64,000 bases of DNA from Limnohabitans sp. G3-2 (lineage in GTDB: Bacteria; Pseudomonadota; Gammaproteobacteria; Burkholderiales; Burkholderiaceae_C). Each line of letters starts with the position of its first letter. Positions within the stretch are counted from its first letter, which is position 1. The position numbers and the translations under genes were made by a program. The notes beneath the pieces are model-generated. The model saw only the letters and a program-made list of their open reading frames with translations, did no database searches and was not told the DNA's origin. Where the stretch lies: the NCBI RefSeq assembly GCF_002778275.1, contig NZ_NESG01000005.1, forward strand, positions 307,296-371,295, written 5' to 3'. Positions 1 through 10,170 of the stretch are shown one piece after another.

Positions 1-670
1 CCTCGACTTTCACGGTCTGCGGCGCGCGCATGAACTGCGCGGCCAGCTTGGCAATGCCCTCGGGGTAAGTGGCGGAGAACAGCAGCGTCTGGCGGTCTTT
101 GGCGCACTGGCGCACGACCTTCGCGATGTCGTCAAAAAAGCCCATGTCCAACATGCGGTCGGCTTCGTCCAACACCAGCGTGTTCACGCCCGCCAAACTC
201 AGCGAGCCCCGCTCCAGGTGGTCCAGGATGCGGCCGGGCGTGCCCACCACCACATCGGCGCCGTGCTCCAAACTCACGGTCTGTCCCCTCAAAGCCACGC
301 CGCCACACAAGGTGACCACTTTCACGTTTTGTCGGGCACGCGCGAGGCGTCTGATTTCTTGGGTGACTTGGTCGGCCAACTCGCGGGTGGGGCACAAAAT
401 CACCGCCTGAATGGCGGCGCTGGGCGAACCCGCCGTTTGCAAACGTTCTATCAAGGGCAAACCGAAAGCGGCCGTTTTGCCACTGCCGGTGCTGGCTTGG
501 GCGATCAGGTCTTGCCCTGCCAAGGTCAAAGGCAAGCTGGCCGCCTGGATGGGCGTCATCTGGGTGTAGCCCAGTTGTTCGAGGTTTTGAAGGGTGGCAG
601 GTGACAGCGCGAGCTGGTCAAAACGAGAGGTCATCGAGGCGGGAGACACAGCGGGGAATTTTTCAGTCAT
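1..670 (-). CDS. dbpA: DEAD-box ATP-dependent RNA helicase, DbpA-like (partial, C-terminus outside window)
   Basis: The reverse frame stays open from an ATG at 670 to the window edge, giving the first 223 residues. It has the full N-terminal RecA-like domain of a DEAD-box helicase: Q motif (MTPIQ), Walker A (STGSGKT), PTRELA, TPGR, the DEAD box itself and SAT. DbpA-type helicases remodel 23S rRNA during 50S assembly. The second RecA domain and the RNA-recognition domain that would separate DbpA from RhlE lie outside, so the subfamily name rests on N-terminal resemblance. A second in-frame ATG at 634 is an alternative start. Confidence 0.8.
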   Translation of the reverse strand, partial: MTEKFPAVSPASMTSRFDQLALSPATLQNLEQLGYTQMTPIQAASLPLTLAGQDLIAQASTGSGKTAAFGLPLIERLQTAGSPSAAIQAVILCPTRELADQVTQEIRRLARARQNVKVVTLCGGVALRGQTVSLEHGADVVVGTPGRILDHLERGSLSLAGVNTLVLDEADRMLDMGFFDDIAKVVRQCAKDRQTLLFSATYPEGIAKLAAQFMRAPQTVKVE

Positions 671-707
671 GCCCCGATTATCGGCGGGCATCGGCCTCAG
701 CTCAGAC

Positions 708-1151
708 TCAAGCCGTCATGCGCATCGGAATCGTGATCGGTCCATCGTTGACCAGCGCCACCTTCATGTCGGCGGCAAAGCGGCCGGTTTGCACCACCGG
801 GTGTCCTTTTTGGGCCTGTGCCACAAAATAAGCATAGAGACGGCGGGCATCGTCCGGCGCTGCAGCCCCTGAAAACCCCGGGCGCGTGCCCGAAGACACA
901 TCGGCCGCCAGCGTGAACTGGCTCACCAGCAGCAGGCCACCGGCCACGTCTTGCACACTGAGGTTCATTTTTCCAGCGGCGTCATTGAAGATGCGCAGCT
1001 TGAGCATCTTGGCCAGCATCCTGTCAGCCACCGCTTCGGTGTCGCCTTTTTCGGCACAAAGCAGCACCAACAAGCCCGCGCCGATCCGGCCGATGACCTC
1101 GCCCTCCACGCGCACGCTGGCTTCGCTCACCCTTTGCAGCACAGCGATCAT
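708..1151 (-). CDS. dtd: D-aminoacyl-tRNA deacylase
   Basis: A 147-residue protein, the usual Dtd length. It hydrolyses D-amino acids mischarged onto tRNA. The two family signatures are present: SQFTL at residues 77-81 (active-site motif) and the Gly-Pro pair at 137-138 in NDGPITI (the cis-proline motif that rejects L-amino acids). The chosen ATG begins the canonical [13 protein letters not shown]; the longer open frame upstream lies inside the preceding gene. Its ATG overlaps the TGA of the cation transporter gene (ATGA), so the two are probably translationally coupled. Confidence 0.93.
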   Translation of the reverse strand: MIAVLQRVSEASVRVEGEVIGRIGAGLLVLLCAEKGDTEAVADRMLAKMLKLRIFNDAAGKMNLSVQDVAGGLLLVSQFTLAADVSSGTRPGFSGAAAPDDARRLYAYFVAQAQKGHPVVQTGRFAADMKVALVNDGPITIPMRMTA

Positions 1152-2074
1152 TTCAAATCCCGCGCATCGTTGAAGTGCACCTCGACATCGCTGGGCAACA
1201 GCTGAATGGTGGCGCGCAAACCGGGCACTTCGCTCATCAGGGCTTGCTCGACACTGCCGCGCAAGGCTGCAGCTCGGCCCAAGGTCCAACTGGCGGGCAT
1301 GTGCATGTGGACGTCCACAAAACGACGTTGCCCGGCTTTGCGGGTGTGCAAGTGGTCAAAACGGATGATCTCGGTCTCGCCGCGCTGGTGGGCAAAACCA
1401 TCCAAAACTTTTTGCACCTCGGCCAACACCTCAGGCTCCAAGGCCTCGTCCATCAAGCCTTGCGAAGACAACCAGATCAGGTGCCCGCCTTCTTTCAGGA
1501 TGTTCAGAGCGACGCCGATCGCCACCACCGCGTCCAGCCACAGCCAACCGGTCACACCCACCAAAGCAATGCCGATGACCACGCCAGCGGAAGTCCAGAC
1601 ATCGGTCACCAAATGGCGGGCGTCGGCTTCCAGCGCCAAAGAACGGTGCTGTTTGGCCGCGCGAAACATCAGCCAAGCCAGCAAACCGTTCAGGGCCGAA
1701 CTGCCCACCGACAAAGCCAAACCCAAGCCCACTTGTTCAATGGGCTGGGGGTCCAACACCCGGTGTGCCGCGGCCCAAATGATGCCCAAAGCAGCCACCA
1801 CGATCAGGATGCCCTCAAAGCCTGAAGAAAAATACTCGGCTTTGTGGTGCCCGTAGGGGTGCGCATCGTCCGCTGGCCTGGCGGCCACGGTGACCATCAT
1901 CAAACCAAAAATGGCACTGGCCAGGTTGACCAGGGACTCCATCGCGTCAGACAGCAAGCCCACCGAATCGGTGAGCCACCATGCCAAGGTTTTCAGACCA
2001 ATGGTGATCAACGCCACCACCACCGAAGCCCAGAGCATGCGTTTGGGCGTCATCCAAGCGTCAAAATTTTTCAT
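1148..2074 (-). CDS. Cation diffusion facilitator (CDF) family metal efflux transporter
   Basis: A 308-residue inner-membrane protein with about six hydrophobic segments and a C-terminal cytoplasmic ferredoxin-like domain rich in His (HLHTRK, DVHMHM), typical of the CDF family (divalent cation/proton antiport). The second metal-site helix keeps HxxxD (H154, D158). The first helix has D43 and E46 where FieF has an Asp-based pair; by alignment FieF D45/D49 correspond to E46/N50 here, so metal preference may differ from FieF. It is the first gene of a two-gene unit with dtd. The substrate cannot be read from sequence. Confidence 0.88.
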   Translation of the reverse strand: MKNFDAWMTPKRMLWASVVVALITIGLKTLAWWLTDSVGLLSDAMESLVNLASAIFGLMMVTVAARPADDAHPYGHHKAEYFSSGFEGILIVVAALGIIWAAAHRVLDPQPIEQVGLGLALSVGSSALNGLLAWLMFRAAKQHRSLALEADARHLVTDVWTSAGVVIGIALVGVTGWLWLDAVVAIGVALNILKEGGHLIWLSSQGLMDEALEPEVLAEVQKVLDGFAHQRGETEIIRFDHLHTRKAGQRRFVDVHMHMPASWTLGRAAALRGSVEQALMSEVPGLRATIQLLPSDVEVHFNDARDLK

Positions 2075-2123
2075 GGGCTCAGGATACGCCTGGGGGATGA
2101 AGCGCCGATGAACAGGACAAGGC

Positions 2124-3356
2124 TCAAGACAGCGTCACTTTGGCAAATTTACGCTTGCCCACCTGAACAATGTAAGTGCCTGCTTCCAGTTTCAAGCCCT
2201 TGTCGCTGACCACGCTGGAGTCCACACGCACACCGCCGCCGTCCACCAAACGCCCAGCTTCTGTGGTCGAAGGGGCCAAACCTGCCGATTTGAGCAAGGC
2301 GCCAATGCCCAGCGGGGCACCTGACAAAGACACTTCAGGGATGTCATCTGGCACGCCGCCTTTGCTGCGGTTGATGAAATCCTGCTCCGCGGCATCGGCA
2401 GCGGCTGCGCTGTGAAAACGTGCGGTGATTTCCTTGGCCAGCATGACTTTGGCGTCTTTCGGGTTGCGCCCGCCGTCCACCTCTTTTTTGAGCGACTCGA
2501 TCTCGGCCATGGACTTGAACGACAGCAAGGTGTACCAACGCCACATCAGCACATCAGAAATGCTGAGCACCTTGGCAAACATGCTGTTGGGTTCTTCGGC
2601 AATGCCGATGTAGTTGTTCTTGGACTTGGACATTTTGTCCACGCCATCCAGACCCTCGAGCAAGGGCATGGTCAAGATGCATTGCTGCGCTTGCCCGTAT
2701 TCGGCTTGCAGGTGACGGCCCATCAGCAGGTTGAACTTTTGGTCGGTGCCGCCCAACTCCAAGTCGGACTTGAGGGCCACCGAGTCATAGCCCTGCATCA
2801 GCGGGTACAAAAACTCGTGCACGCTGATGGGCGTACCCGCCTTGAACCGGTCATGAAAGTCGTTGCGCTCCATCATGCGCGCCACGGTGTACTTGGCGGC
2901 CAACTGGATCATGCCCATGGAGCCCAGGGGCAAACTCCACTCGCTGTTGTACCGAATTTCGGTTTTGGCCGGATCCAAGACCAAGCTCGCTTGCTTGTAA
3001 TAAGTCTCGGCGTTGAGCTTGATTTGCTCGGGTGTCAAAGGCGGCCGGGTGCTGTTGCGGCCCGAAGGGTCACCGATCAAGCTGGTGAAGTCGCCAATCA
3101 AAAAGATGACCTGGTGCCCCAAATCCTGCAACTGGCGCATCTTGTTCAGAACCACCGTGTGACCGATGTGGATGTCGGGCGCCGTCGGATCCAGGCCGAG
3201 TTTGATGCGCAGTGGCACCCCTGTGGCCTCGGATTTGGCGAGCTTTTGTAGCCAATCTTCCTTGGGAATCAGCTCATCGCACCCCCGCAAAGTGACCTCC
3301 ATGGCCTCCAGGGCCTTGTCCGTCACAGGAAATTTTGTAACAAGCGCTTGATTCAT
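2124..3356 (-). CDS. tyrS: Tyrosyl-tRNA synthetase
   Basis: A 410-residue class I synthetase that attaches tyrosine to tRNA-Tyr. HIGH is intact at residues 63-66 and KMSKS at about 240, with an S4-like RNA-binding domain at the C-terminus. Start [10 protein letters not shown] was chosen because the upstream in-frame extension to 3644 has no family resemblance and runs over the start of the divergent peptidase gene. The length and motifs fit the longer TyrRS-2/TyrZ-like subfamily rather than E. coli TyrS; that subfamily call is inference. Confidence 0.95.
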   Translation of the reverse strand: MNQALVTKFPVTDKALEAMEVTLRGCDELIPKEDWLQKLAKSEATGVPLRIKLGLDPTAPDIHIGHTVVLNKMRQLQDLGHQVIFLIGDFTSLIGDPSGRNSTRPPLTPEQIKLNAETYYKQASLVLDPAKTEIRYNSEWSLPLGSMGMIQLAAKYTVARMMERNDFHDRFKAGTPISVHEFLYPLMQGYDSVALKSDLELGGTDQKFNLLMGRHLQAEYGQAQQCILTMPLLEGLDGVDKMSKSKNNYIGIAEEPNSMFAKVLSISDVLMWRWYTLLSFKSMAEIESLKKEVDGGRNPKDAKVMLAKEITARFHSAAAADAAEQDFINRSKGGVPDDIPEVSLSGAPLGIGALLKSAGLAPSTTEAGRLVDGGGVRVDSSVVSDKGLKLEAGTYIVQVGKRKFAKVTLS

Positions 3357-3499
3357 AAGGGTTTTTTCTAAAGTCAAATGGCCATAGACCAGTACAATGG
3401 TCCGATATTCCCAAGTCGCCCATTTTAGGGGTGCCTTGACTGTGAACATCGTGCCAGGCTCTCCCACTGAGAACTGGCCACGAAACACCCATCCATTTG

Positions 3500-4966
3500 A
3501 TGTCATTTTTAGTTTCCATTCAGACCCGTCTGGTGTCTTTCTTAGTCGGCTTTTTGTTCCTGTGCACAGCCGCGCTCGGCGCGGTGCTGCTGGGCACACA
3601 ACGCCTGCTCGCTTGGCTGGATGGTCAGCACCCCCAGCTGACATCGGTCCTTCAGGTGTGCAGCCGCTGGCTCCAGCGACACCCCAAAACCATCAGCGCC
3701 ACTTTGGCTTCGGTTCTGCTCGCAGGCGGTGGTGGTGCATTCGCCATTGCCAATTTAGGTCCCGACATTGCCGACCAACCCGTGGTCATGGTCACGGTTC
3801 CCGTAGAGTCGCCGTCTTTGCAAGCCCAGGCCCAAGCACTCGATTTGGTGAACATGCGCCTGACGCGCACAGACAGCACCCGTTCCTCAGACACCCCAGA
3901 GAGTTTGCTGCGCCGTCTGGGCATGGTGGATCCTGAAGCGGCGGCCTTCTTGCGCAAGCACCCCTTGGCCAAACAGGCCCTCAAACAAGCAGGCCGTTCG
4001 GTTGTGGCCGAGGCAGACGACCAAGAGCGCTTGAGCCAATTGCATGTGCGTTGGCTCAACAACGAAAGCGATACGTTCTTCCAGCGTCTGGCCATCAAGC
4101 GCACGAACTCAGGTCTCCAAGCAGTCTTGGAAACCTCGCCCATGAACACCAGCCTGCGCATGACAGGCGGCACAGTGGCCAGCTCACTTTATGACGCGGC
4201 CGACGAAGCCCGCTTGCCCGATGCCATCGTGGGCCAGCTGACCCAAATCTTCTCCAACCAAATCGACTTTCACCGCACGCTGCGCAAAGGCGCACGCTTT
4301 GCGGTGGTTTACGAAGTCCTGGAAGCCGATGGAGAGCCCATCCGCACCGGCCGTGTTTTGACGGCAGAATTCAACAACGGCAACAAAACCTACGAAGCCG
4401 TTTGGCACCAAGAACCGGGCCAAAAGGGCAATTACTACAGCTTGGACGGCAAAACCCTCAGCCGCACCTATTTGGCTTCTCCCGTCGCGTTCTCGCGCAA
4501 AACCAGTGGTTTTGCCATGCGCTTGCACCCCATTTTCCAAACCATGAAAGCCCACTTGGGCGTGGATTACGCTGCGCCCACAGGCACGCCCGCACAAACT
4601 GTGGGCGATGGTGTGGTTGAATTTGCTGGGGTGCAAGGCGGCTTTGGCAATGTGGTCATCGTGCGCCACGGCAACAACCACTCCACCGTGTACGCCCACC
4701 TCAGCCGCATTCAGGTTCGCAAAGGCCAATCGGTCCAAAAAGGGCAAACCATTGGTGCGGTGGGCTCGACAGGTTGGTCCACAGGCCCTCACCTGCATTT
4801 TGAGTTCCGCGTCAATGGCACTCACGTGGACCCCCAAAAAGTGATTCAGCAAGCGCAAAGCGTGCCGCTCAGCCCATCCGCCATGGCACGGTTCAAAACG
4901 GTTGCATCACAAGCCCGTTCGCAGCTCCAGGCGGCCGCGCAGATGCGAGAAGGCAACGTTCAGTGA
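3500..4966 (+). CDS. M23 family metallopeptidase, murein endopeptidase (MepM-like)
   Basis: A 488-residue envelope protein with an N-terminal membrane anchor (about residues 12-34), a second hydrophobic stretch at about 65-86, a middle OapA/LysM-like region, and a C-terminal LytM/peptidase M23 domain. The zinc-binding residues are intact: H352 and D356 in HLGVD, and H431/H433 in HLHFE. Such enzymes cut peptidoglycan cross-links to let the sacculus grow. It diverges from tyrS and is followed by a strong terminator and anmK, a peptidoglycan-recycling kinase, so the pair has a shared cell-wall theme. The ATG at 3500 is preceded by an in-frame TTG; no strong ribosome-binding site decides between them. 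Confidence 0.9.
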   Translation: MSFLVSIQTRLVSFLVGFLFLCTAALGAVLLGTQRLLAWLDGQHPQLTSVLQVCSRWLQRHPKTISATLASVLLAGGGGAFAIANLGPDIADQPVVMVTVPVESPSLQAQAQALDLVNMRLTRTDSTRSSDTPESLLRRLGMVDPEAAAFLRKHPLAKQALKQAGRSVVAEADDQERLSQLHVRWLNNESDTFFQRLAIKRTNSGLQAVLETSPMNTSLRMTGGTVASSLYDAADEARLPDAIVGQLTQIFSNQIDFHRTLRKGARFAVVYEVLEADGEPIRTGRVLTAEFNNGNKTYEAVWHQEPGQKGNYYSLDGKTLSRTYLASPVAFSRKTSGFAMRLHPIFQTMKAHLGVDYAAPTGTPAQTVGDGVVEFAGVQGGFGNVVIVRHGNNHSTVYAHLSRIQVRKGQSVQKGQTIGAVGSTGWSTGPHLHFEFRVNGTHVDPQKVIQQAQSVPLSPSAMARFKTVASQARSQLQAAAQMREGNVQ

Positions 4967-4971
4967 TCCAC

Positions 4972-4993
4972 AAGGGCCGCAAGGCCCTTTTTT
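4972..4993 (+). terminator. Rho-independent terminator after the M23 peptidase gene
   Basis: A perfect 7-bp stem AAGGGCC/GGCCCTT closes on a GCAA tetraloop and runs straight into a T tract. It starts 6 bases after the peptidase stop codon, so it separates that gene from anmK. Confidence 0.88.
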
Positions 4994-5062
4994 GATGCAC
5001 GGCCTGCTTATGTCAGTGCGCCCAACTGAACCTCGACCCAAGCCCTAGCGCCTCGTCCTCAC

Positions 5063-6202
5063 ATGCCTACCCCCCAGAACTTCATTGGCCTGATGTCTGG
5101 CACCTCTTTGGACGGTGTGGACGGCGTGCTGGCTCGCGTCAACCCTCAGGGGCAGTTGGCCGTTCAGGCGCACGCCTTCACGGCTTTCAATGCGCCATTC
5201 AAAGCCGAACTGATGGCGCTGAACCAAAGCGGCCCCAATGAGTTGCACCGCGCTGCCTTGGCGGGCAACCACATTGCGCGTCATTACGCCGATGTGGTGC
5301 ACCAATTGCTGTCTTCCAGCGGCCTTCAGCCCCAAGACATTGCGGCCATTGGGGCTCACGGTCAAACCGTGCGGCATCGCCCACTGGAATTCGATGGTGA
5401 TGCGGCCCTTGATCGCCCACCGGTCGGCTATACCCTGCAACTGATCAACCCCTCTTTGCTGGGTGAACTGACAGGCATCGATGTGGTGGCCGATTTTCGC
5501 AACCGCGACCTGGCAGCTGGCGGGCAAGGAGCCCCCTTGGTGCCCGCTTTTCACCAAGGTGTGTTTGGACGCCCAGCGTCCTGTGTGACGGTGCTCAACA
5601 TCGGCGGTATTTCCAATTTGAGCGTGCTCCACCCGGACGGCACCGTGCTGGGCTGGGACTGCGGCCCTGGCAATGCGCTCATGGATCATTGGTGCAACGC
5701 CCACACGGGCGCACCCTTTGACCACAACGGCACTTGGTCGGCCAGCGGGCAAGTCATCCCGCATGTCTTGGCGGGCTGGATGGCTGAAGATTTTTTACAG
5801 CGCACGCCCCCGAAAAGCACAGGCCGTGATTTGTTCAACCCGGCTTGGCTGAAGGCCCGCTTGCCCACCGACACCTTGGCGCCTCAGGACGTTCAGGCCA
5901 CCTTGACCGAATTCACAGCTTTGGCGTGCGCCAACGATGTGAGGCGCCATGCACCTGCTGCACAAGAGCTGATTGTGTGTGGGGGCGGTGCTTTGAATGG
6001 GCAACTCATGCAGCGCCTGGCTCGGCATCTGCCCGGGGTGCAAGTGATCGGCAGCGAACAGCGGGGCTTGCCGCCATTGCAAGTCGAAGCCGCCGCCTTT
6101 GCCTGGCTGGCCGCCAAAACCCTGCGGCGTGAAACATCGAGTTTGCCAAGCGTCACGGGCGCCCAAGGCGCCCGTGTTTTGGGGGCCATTTACCCCCGTT
6201 GA
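5063..6202 (+). CDS. anmK: Anhydro-N-acetylmuramic acid kinase
   Basis: A 379-residue cytoplasmic kinase that phosphorylates 1,6-anhydro-MurNAc while opening its anhydro ring, giving MurNAc-6-phosphate for peptidoglycan recycling. The N-terminal nucleotide-binding signature GLMSGTSLDGVD (residues 9-20) is the family hallmark, followed by GAHGQTVRH and the ASKHA-fold phosphate loop NIGGISN and GPGN. Length matches the family (about 370). It converges on erpA with only 33 bases between the stops. Confidence 0.95.
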   Translation: MPTPQNFIGLMSGTSLDGVDGVLARVNPQGQLAVQAHAFTAFNAPFKAELMALNQSGPNELHRAALAGNHIARHYADVVHQLLSSSGLQPQDIAAIGAHGQTVRHRPLEFDGDAALDRPPVGYTLQLINPSLLGELTGIDVVADFRNRDLAAGGQGAPLVPAFHQGVFGRPASCVTVLNIGGISNLSVLHPDGTVLGWDCGPGNALMDHWCNAHTGAPFDHNGTWSASGQVIPHVLAGWMAEDFLQRTPPKSTGRDLFNPAWLKARLPTDTLAPQDVQATLTEFTALACANDVRRHAPAAQELIVCGGGALNGQLMQRLARHLPGVQVIGSEQRGLPPLQVEAAAFAWLAAKTLRRETSSLPSVTGAQGARVLGAIYPR

Positions 6203-6235
6203 GATGCAAGCGAGCCAAGCTCGCCGTTCAAGCCA

Positions 6236-6601
6236 TCACGTCGAGAAAGAAGAGCCGCAGCCGCAGGTGGAGGTGGCGTTCGGGTTTTTGATGACGAACT
6301 GTGCGCCTTGCAGGTCTTCCTTGTAGTCGATCTCGGCACCAATCAGGTACTGGTAGCTCATGGCATCGATCAGCAAAGACACGCCATTTTTGCTCATGGT
6401 GGTATCGTCTTCGTTGGTGATTTCATCGAAGGTGAAACCGTATTGGAAGCCCGAGCAACCGCCACCTTGCACAAACACGCGCAGCTTCAAATCGGGGTTG
6501 CCTTCTTCGGCGATCAGGTCGGCGACTTTGGCGGCCGCGCTGTCGGTGAAGACAATCGGGGCGGGCATTTCGGTCTGGATATTTTCAGCAAGAGCGCTCA
6601 T
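6236..6601 (-). CDS. erpA: Iron-sulfur cluster insertion protein ErpA (A-type carrier)
   Basis: A 121-residue A-type Fe-S carrier that delivers clusters to target proteins. The three conserved cysteines are present at C49 (GGGCSGF) and C113/C115 (TCGCGSSFS at the C-terminus). Start MSALAENIQ is favoured over the upstream in-frame ATG because a ribosome-binding site (GGAG) lies 7 bases before it. Assignment to ErpA rather than IscA follows overall resemblance and its position away from an isc cluster. Confidence 0.92.
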   Translation of the reverse strand: MSALAENIQTEMPAPIVFTDSAAAKVADLIAEEGNPDLKLRVFVQGGGCSGFQYGFTFDEITNEDDTTMSKNGVSLLIDAMSYQYLIGAEIDYKEDLQGAQFVIKNPNATSTCGCGSSFST

Positions 6602-6736
6602 GGTGTTTCTCCGGTTCAATGCCAAATAGTATAGCGCGCTGGTCGGGAATTACACCCCTTGGGCGCAGTAACGCTACTGCTCACATGGGCTTTGCCGGTT
6701 CACGGCATCGCGCCCCAAGCAGCCCCCCAAAAAAGC

Positions 6737-6769
6737 AAAAAGCCGCTGCGGCGAACCGAGCGGCTTTTT
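6737..6769 (-). terminator. Terminator of the rplM-rpsI operon
   Basis: AAAAAGCCGCT and AGCGGCTTTTT form an 11-bp stem, and the minus strand continues with another T-rich tract. It lies about 20 bases past the rpsI stop, and the A/T-flanked stem could also act in the opposite direction. Confidence 0.85.
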
Positions 6770-6789
6770 GTCGAAGCAGAAAAAGCGGA

Positions 6790-7182
6790 TTAACGCTTGG
6801 AGAACTGCTTGCGGCGGCGGGCTGAGTGGAAGCCGACCTTTTTACGTTCCACTTCACGGGCGTCGCGAGTGACAAAACCAGCTTGGCTCAGCACGGGCTT
6901 GAGCGATGCGTCGTAGTCAATCAGGGCGCGGGTGATGCCGTGGCGCGATGCACCGGCTTGACCGGATTCGCCACCGCCGTGCACGTTGATCATGATGTCG
7001 AAAGTTTCGGCATGGTTGGTCAACATGAGGGGTTGTTTGGCGATCATGATCGAAGTTTCGCGGCCGAAGTAGGCTTGGATGTCCTTGCCGTTGACCGTGA
7101 TCTTGCCAGTGCCTTTTTTCAGAAACACGCGGGCGACGCTCGATTTGCGACGGCCGGTGCCATTGTTCCATTCACCAATCAT
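6790..7182 (-). CDS. rpsI: 30S ribosomal protein S9
   Basis: A 130-residue protein of the S9/uS9 family. It has the N-terminal [12 protein letters not shown] signature, [15 protein letters not shown] in the core, and the basic C-terminal tail ending in KR that reaches the P site of the small subunit. It is the second gene of the conserved rplM-rpsI operon, 11 bases after rplM. Confidence 0.98.
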   Translation of the reverse strand: MIGEWNNGTGRRKSSVARVFLKKGTGKITVNGKDIQAYFGRETSIMIAKQPLMLTNHAETFDIMINVHGGGESGQAGASRHGITRALIDYDASLKPVLSQAGFVTRDAREVERKKVGFHSARRRKQFSKR

Positions 7183-7193
7183 CTCAAGGCTCC

Positions 7194-7625
7194 TTAGATG
7201 TCCAGCACTTTAGGCTGTTGGGCGGTGTGTGGGTGCTCAGCGCCACCATACACCTTGAGTTTCTTGATCATGGCGTAACCGAGTGGGCCCTTGGGCAGCA
7301 TGCCCTTGACAGCCTTCTCGAGTGCGCGGCCAGGGTGCTTGGCTTGCATGTCGCGGAAGTTGGTTGCAGTGATACCGCCGGGATAGCCCGAGTGACGGTA
7401 ATACACTTTGTCGATGGTCTTGGTGCCAGTCACTTTGAGCTGGGCAGCATTGATGATGACGATGAAGTCACCGGTGTCGACGTGAGGCGTGTAAATGGCC
7501 TTGTGTTTGCCGCGCAAACGGAGAGCAACTTCGCTGGCTACTCGTCCGAGGACCTTGTCGGTCGCGTCAATCACAAACCACTCGTGCACGACCTCAGCGG
7601 GTTTGGCGCTGAAAGTTGTTGTCAT
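7194..7625 (-). CDS. rplM: 50S ribosomal protein L13
   Basis: A 143-residue uL13 protein: [16 protein letters not shown] near the N-terminus, then the conserved [12 protein letters not shown] and [12 protein letters not shown] blocks. It is an early-assembly 23S rRNA-binding protein. It heads the rplM-rpsI operon and is divergent from rlmJ; the 197 bases between them must hold both promoters, but no convincing -35/-10 pair was identified. Confidence 0.98.
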   Translation of the reverse strand: MTTTFSAKPAEVVHEWFVIDATDKVLGRVASEVALRLRGKHKAIYTPHVDTGDFIVIINAAQLKVTGTKTIDKVYYRHSGYPGGITATNFRDMQAKHPGRALEKAVKGMLPKGPLGYAMIKKLKVYGGAEHPHTAQQPKVLDI

Positions 7626-7822
7626 GAGTTTTCTCTTAAAAAGAAAGGTTTGGCGGGTCCTTTTCCACGGTCGGTGCTCCTCTTTTGGGAGCCTCTTAGG
7701 TGGGAATTTGCGTGAGCCTTGCGGCTGTCAGCGTCTTCGCCGCGGGACCACTGAATCGCTGCGAAGCCTTCTATTATACGAAAAATCAAGGACTTGCGGG
7801 CGTTATTGGTTACCATCAAGGC

Positions 7823-8710
7823 ATGTTCAGTTACCGACACGCTTTTCACGCGGGCAACCATGCCGATGTGCTCAAACACATCACCTTGCTCGCCACCATG
7901 CGCCACCTCATGCAAAAAGAGGCCGGCATCACCCTGATTGACACCCATGCGGGGGCCGGTTTGTACCGCTTAGACGGCGATTACTCCCAAAAAGGGGCGG
8001 AAGCCGAAGACGGCCTTTTCAAGCTTTTGGAGGCGGCAGAAAAGCTGGAGGCCCTGCCTGATCCGGTGCAGGACTACCTGGAGCAGATCGCCAGCTTCAA
8101 CCCCAATGGGCAGGCCAAGATTTACCCTGGCTCGCCCTTTTTGATGCACAAATTGATGCGCCACGCGTCCCGCGACCGCTTGCGTCTGTTTGAATTGCAC
8201 CCCACCGACAGCAAATCCCTGACGTCCAACATCGCCCAGCTCGAAGCCGGACGCACCGTCACCGTGAGCCGAGAAGACGGCTTTGAGGCGCTCAAAAAAC
8301 TGCTCCCGCCCCCGCCATCGGCCACAGGCTCCAAGCGCGCGATGGTCCTGATCGACCCCAGCTACGAGATCAAATCCGATTACGCCAAAGTGGCCAACGT
8401 GATTCAGGAGTACCTCAAACGCTTCTCAACAGGCACGTACCTGGTTTGGTACCCCATCATCCCGCGCCCTGAAGCGCACGACTTGCCCAAGCGGCTGCGC
8501 ACCTTGGCCAACCAGTCGCAAAAACCATGGCTCAATGCCACCTTGGCCATTGGCCGGGGCCCTGGCGACGAAGGCGGCTTGGTGGCCAGCGGCATGTTTG
8601 TCATCAACCCCCCCTTCACCTTGAAAGACCAGATCCGCAAGGCGCTGGACGTTGTGGGGCCGGCTCTGGCGCGTGGGTCCGGCAAAAACTGGGCGGTTGA
8701 ATCGTCCTGA
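7823..8710 (+). CDS. rlmJ: 23S rRNA (adenine(2030)-N(6))-methyltransferase RlmJ
   Basis: A 295-residue SAM-dependent methyltransferase. The start MFSYRHAFHAGNHADVLKH is the family's highly conserved N-terminus (YRHAFHAGN); the longer open frame from 7700 overlaps the rplM promoter region and lacks resemblance. The SAM-binding block DTHAGAGLYRL and the catalytic DPSYE (DPP-Y/F-type motif for N6-adenine methylation) are intact. Length is slightly above E. coli RlmJ (280). Confidence 0.93.
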   Translation: MFSYRHAFHAGNHADVLKHITLLATMRHLMQKEAGITLIDTHAGAGLYRLDGDYSQKGAEAEDGLFKLLEAAEKLEALPDPVQDYLEQIASFNPNGQAKIYPGSPFLMHKLMRHASRDRLRLFELHPTDSKSLTSNIAQLEAGRTVTVSREDGFEALKKLLPPPPSATGSKRAMVLIDPSYEIKSDYAKVANVIQEYLKRFSTGTYLVWYPIIPRPEAHDLPKRLRTLANQSQKPWLNATLAIGRGPGDEGGLVASGMFVINPPFTLKDQIRKALDVVGPALARGSGKNWAVESS

Positions 8711-8756
8711 TGGGGGCATGGGCTTCAGGGAAAGACCTGAGCCGCCACCCAAGAAG

Positions 8757-8780
8757 TTAACCGACCGCTTGGTCGGTTAA
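8757..8780. promoter_or_regulatory. Perfect palindromic operator upstream of paaABCDE
   Basis: TTAACCGACC and GGTCGGTTAA form a perfect 10+10 bp palindrome around GCTT. A -10-like TATACT lies 5 bases downstream (8785-8790) and paaA starts at 8840, so a protein bound here would cover the promoter. The symmetry is typical of TetR-family operators, and TetR-type PaaR repressors of phenylacetate genes are known in Burkholderiales; assignment to PaaR is inference, and no regulator gene is adjacent. Confidence 0.75.
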
Positions 8781-8839
8781 TGGGTATACTGGCACCCGCG
8801 CCAAGATCATCCCATCCTGTTTGGCGCAGGAGACCTGCC

Positions 8840-9871
8840 ATGTACACCCAATCTTTCAGCGTCCCGGAAGCATCCGACGACGCCAAGTCGGCCAGCCTGA
8901 AGGCGGTGCCCAAAGCCCTGAGCGCACAAGACGCTGCTTTGCAAGCCCAGTTTGACGCCCGCATCGATGCGGATGGCCGCATCGAACCCCGCGAATGGAT
9001 GCCTGAGGCTTATCGCAAGACCCTGGTGCGCCAGATCAGCCAGCACGCCCACAGCGAAATCGTCGGCATGCTGCCCGAGGGCAACTGGATCAGCCGCGCG
9101 CCCAGCTTGAAACGCAAAGCCATCCTGATCGCCAAAGTGCAAGACGAAGGCGGCCACGGCCTGTACCTCTACAGCGCTGCCGAAACCCTGGGCACCAGCC
9201 GTGACCAGATGCTGGACGCCCTGCACACCGGCAAAGCCAAATACAGCTCCATCTTCAATTACCCCACGCTCAACTGGGCCGATGTGGGCGTGGTCGGCTG
9301 GCTGGTCGATGGGGCAGCCATCATGAACCAGGTGCCTCTGTGCCGCTGCTCGTATGGCCCATACGCCCGTGCGATGGTGCGCGTGTGCAAAGAAGAAAGC
9401 TTTCACCAACGCCAAGGCTACGAAGCCCTCTTGGTGATGATGCAAGGCACCGCCGAGCAAAAAACCATGGTGCAGGATGCCGTGAACCGTTGGTGGTGGA
9501 AGTGCCTGGCCATGTTCGGGCCGCCTGACGCCGACAGCCCCAACAGCGCGCAAGGCATGCGCTGGGGCATCAAGCGCATCAGCAACGACGACCTGCGCCA
9601 GAAGTTTGTCGATGCCACTGTGCCCCAAGCCAAGGTGCTGGGCGTGACCTTGCCCGACCCTGATCTCAAGTGGAACGAAGCGCGTCAAGCCCACGACTAC
9701 GGCCAGATTGACTGGGACGAGTTCTGGGCCACGGTGAACGGCAACGGCCCCTGCAACAAAGAACGCTTGGGTGCACGCGTCAAGGCCTGGAACGATGGCG
9801 CCTGGGTGCGCGAAGCGGCCCTGGCCCACGCCCAAAAACAACAGCAACGTCAGATGAAGGAAGCAGCATGA
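8840..9871 (+). CDS. paaA: 1,2-phenylacetyl-CoA epoxidase, catalytic subunit PaaA
   Basis: A 343-residue diiron oxygenase subunit that epoxidises the ring of phenylacetyl-CoA within the PaaABCE complex. Ferritin-like diiron ligand motifs are visible: DEGGH at residues 102-106 and EESFH near 184-188. Start ATG 8840 sits 6 bases after a strong AGGAGA ribosome-binding site; the upstream in-frame codons run through the operator. First gene of a tight five-gene operon, overlapping paaB by ATGA. Confidence 0.96.
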   Translation: MYTQSFSVPEASDDAKSASLKAVPKALSAQDAALQAQFDARIDADGRIEPREWMPEAYRKTLVRQISQHAHSEIVGMLPEGNWISRAPSLKRKAILIAKVQDEGGHGLYLYSAAETLGTSRDQMLDALHTGKAKYSSIFNYPTLNWADVGVVGWLVDGAAIMNQVPLCRCSYGPYARAMVRVCKEESFHQRQGYEALLVMMQGTAEQKTMVQDAVNRWWWKCLAMFGPPDADSPNSAQGMRWGIKRISNDDLRQKFVDATVPQAKVLGVTLPDPDLKWNEARQAHDYGQIDWDEFWATVNGNGPCNKERLGARVKAWNDGAWVREAALAHAQKQQQRQMKEAA

Positions 9872-10164
9872 GCACGCCCGCACTCAAAGAATGGCCCCTG
9901 TGGGAAGTGTTCGTGCGCAGCAAACAAGGCCTGGAGCACAAACACTGCGGCAGCCTGCACGCGTCGGACGCCGAGCACGCTTTGCAAATGGCGCGCGATG
10001 TCTACACCCGCCGCCAGGAAGGCGTGAGCATCTGGGTCGTCCCCTCGGCCAGCATCTCGGCCAGCGAGCCCAATGACAAGCCCGAGTTCTTCGATCCGGC
10101 CAGCGACAAGGTGTACCGCCACCCCACCTTTTACGTGATCCCCGACGAAGTCGGTCACATGTGA
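9868..10164 (+). CDS. paaB: 1,2-phenylacetyl-CoA epoxidase subunit PaaB
   Basis: A 98-residue PaaB protein beginning with the family pattern [18 protein letters not shown]. It bridges the PaaAC heterodimers in the epoxidase complex. Its ATG overlaps the paaA stop by four bases, so translation is coupled. Length is at the family norm. Confidence 0.95.
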   Translation: MSTPALKEWPLWEVFVRSKQGLEHKHCGSLHASDAEHALQMARDVYTRRQEGVSIWVVPSASISASEPNDKPEFFDPASDKVYRHPTFYVIPDEVGHM

Positions 10165-10170
10165 GCGGCG

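Noticed and set aside
6210..6224. Terminator between anmK and erpA
   Set aside because: GCGAGC/GCTCGC form a 6-bp stem but there is no T tract on either strand.
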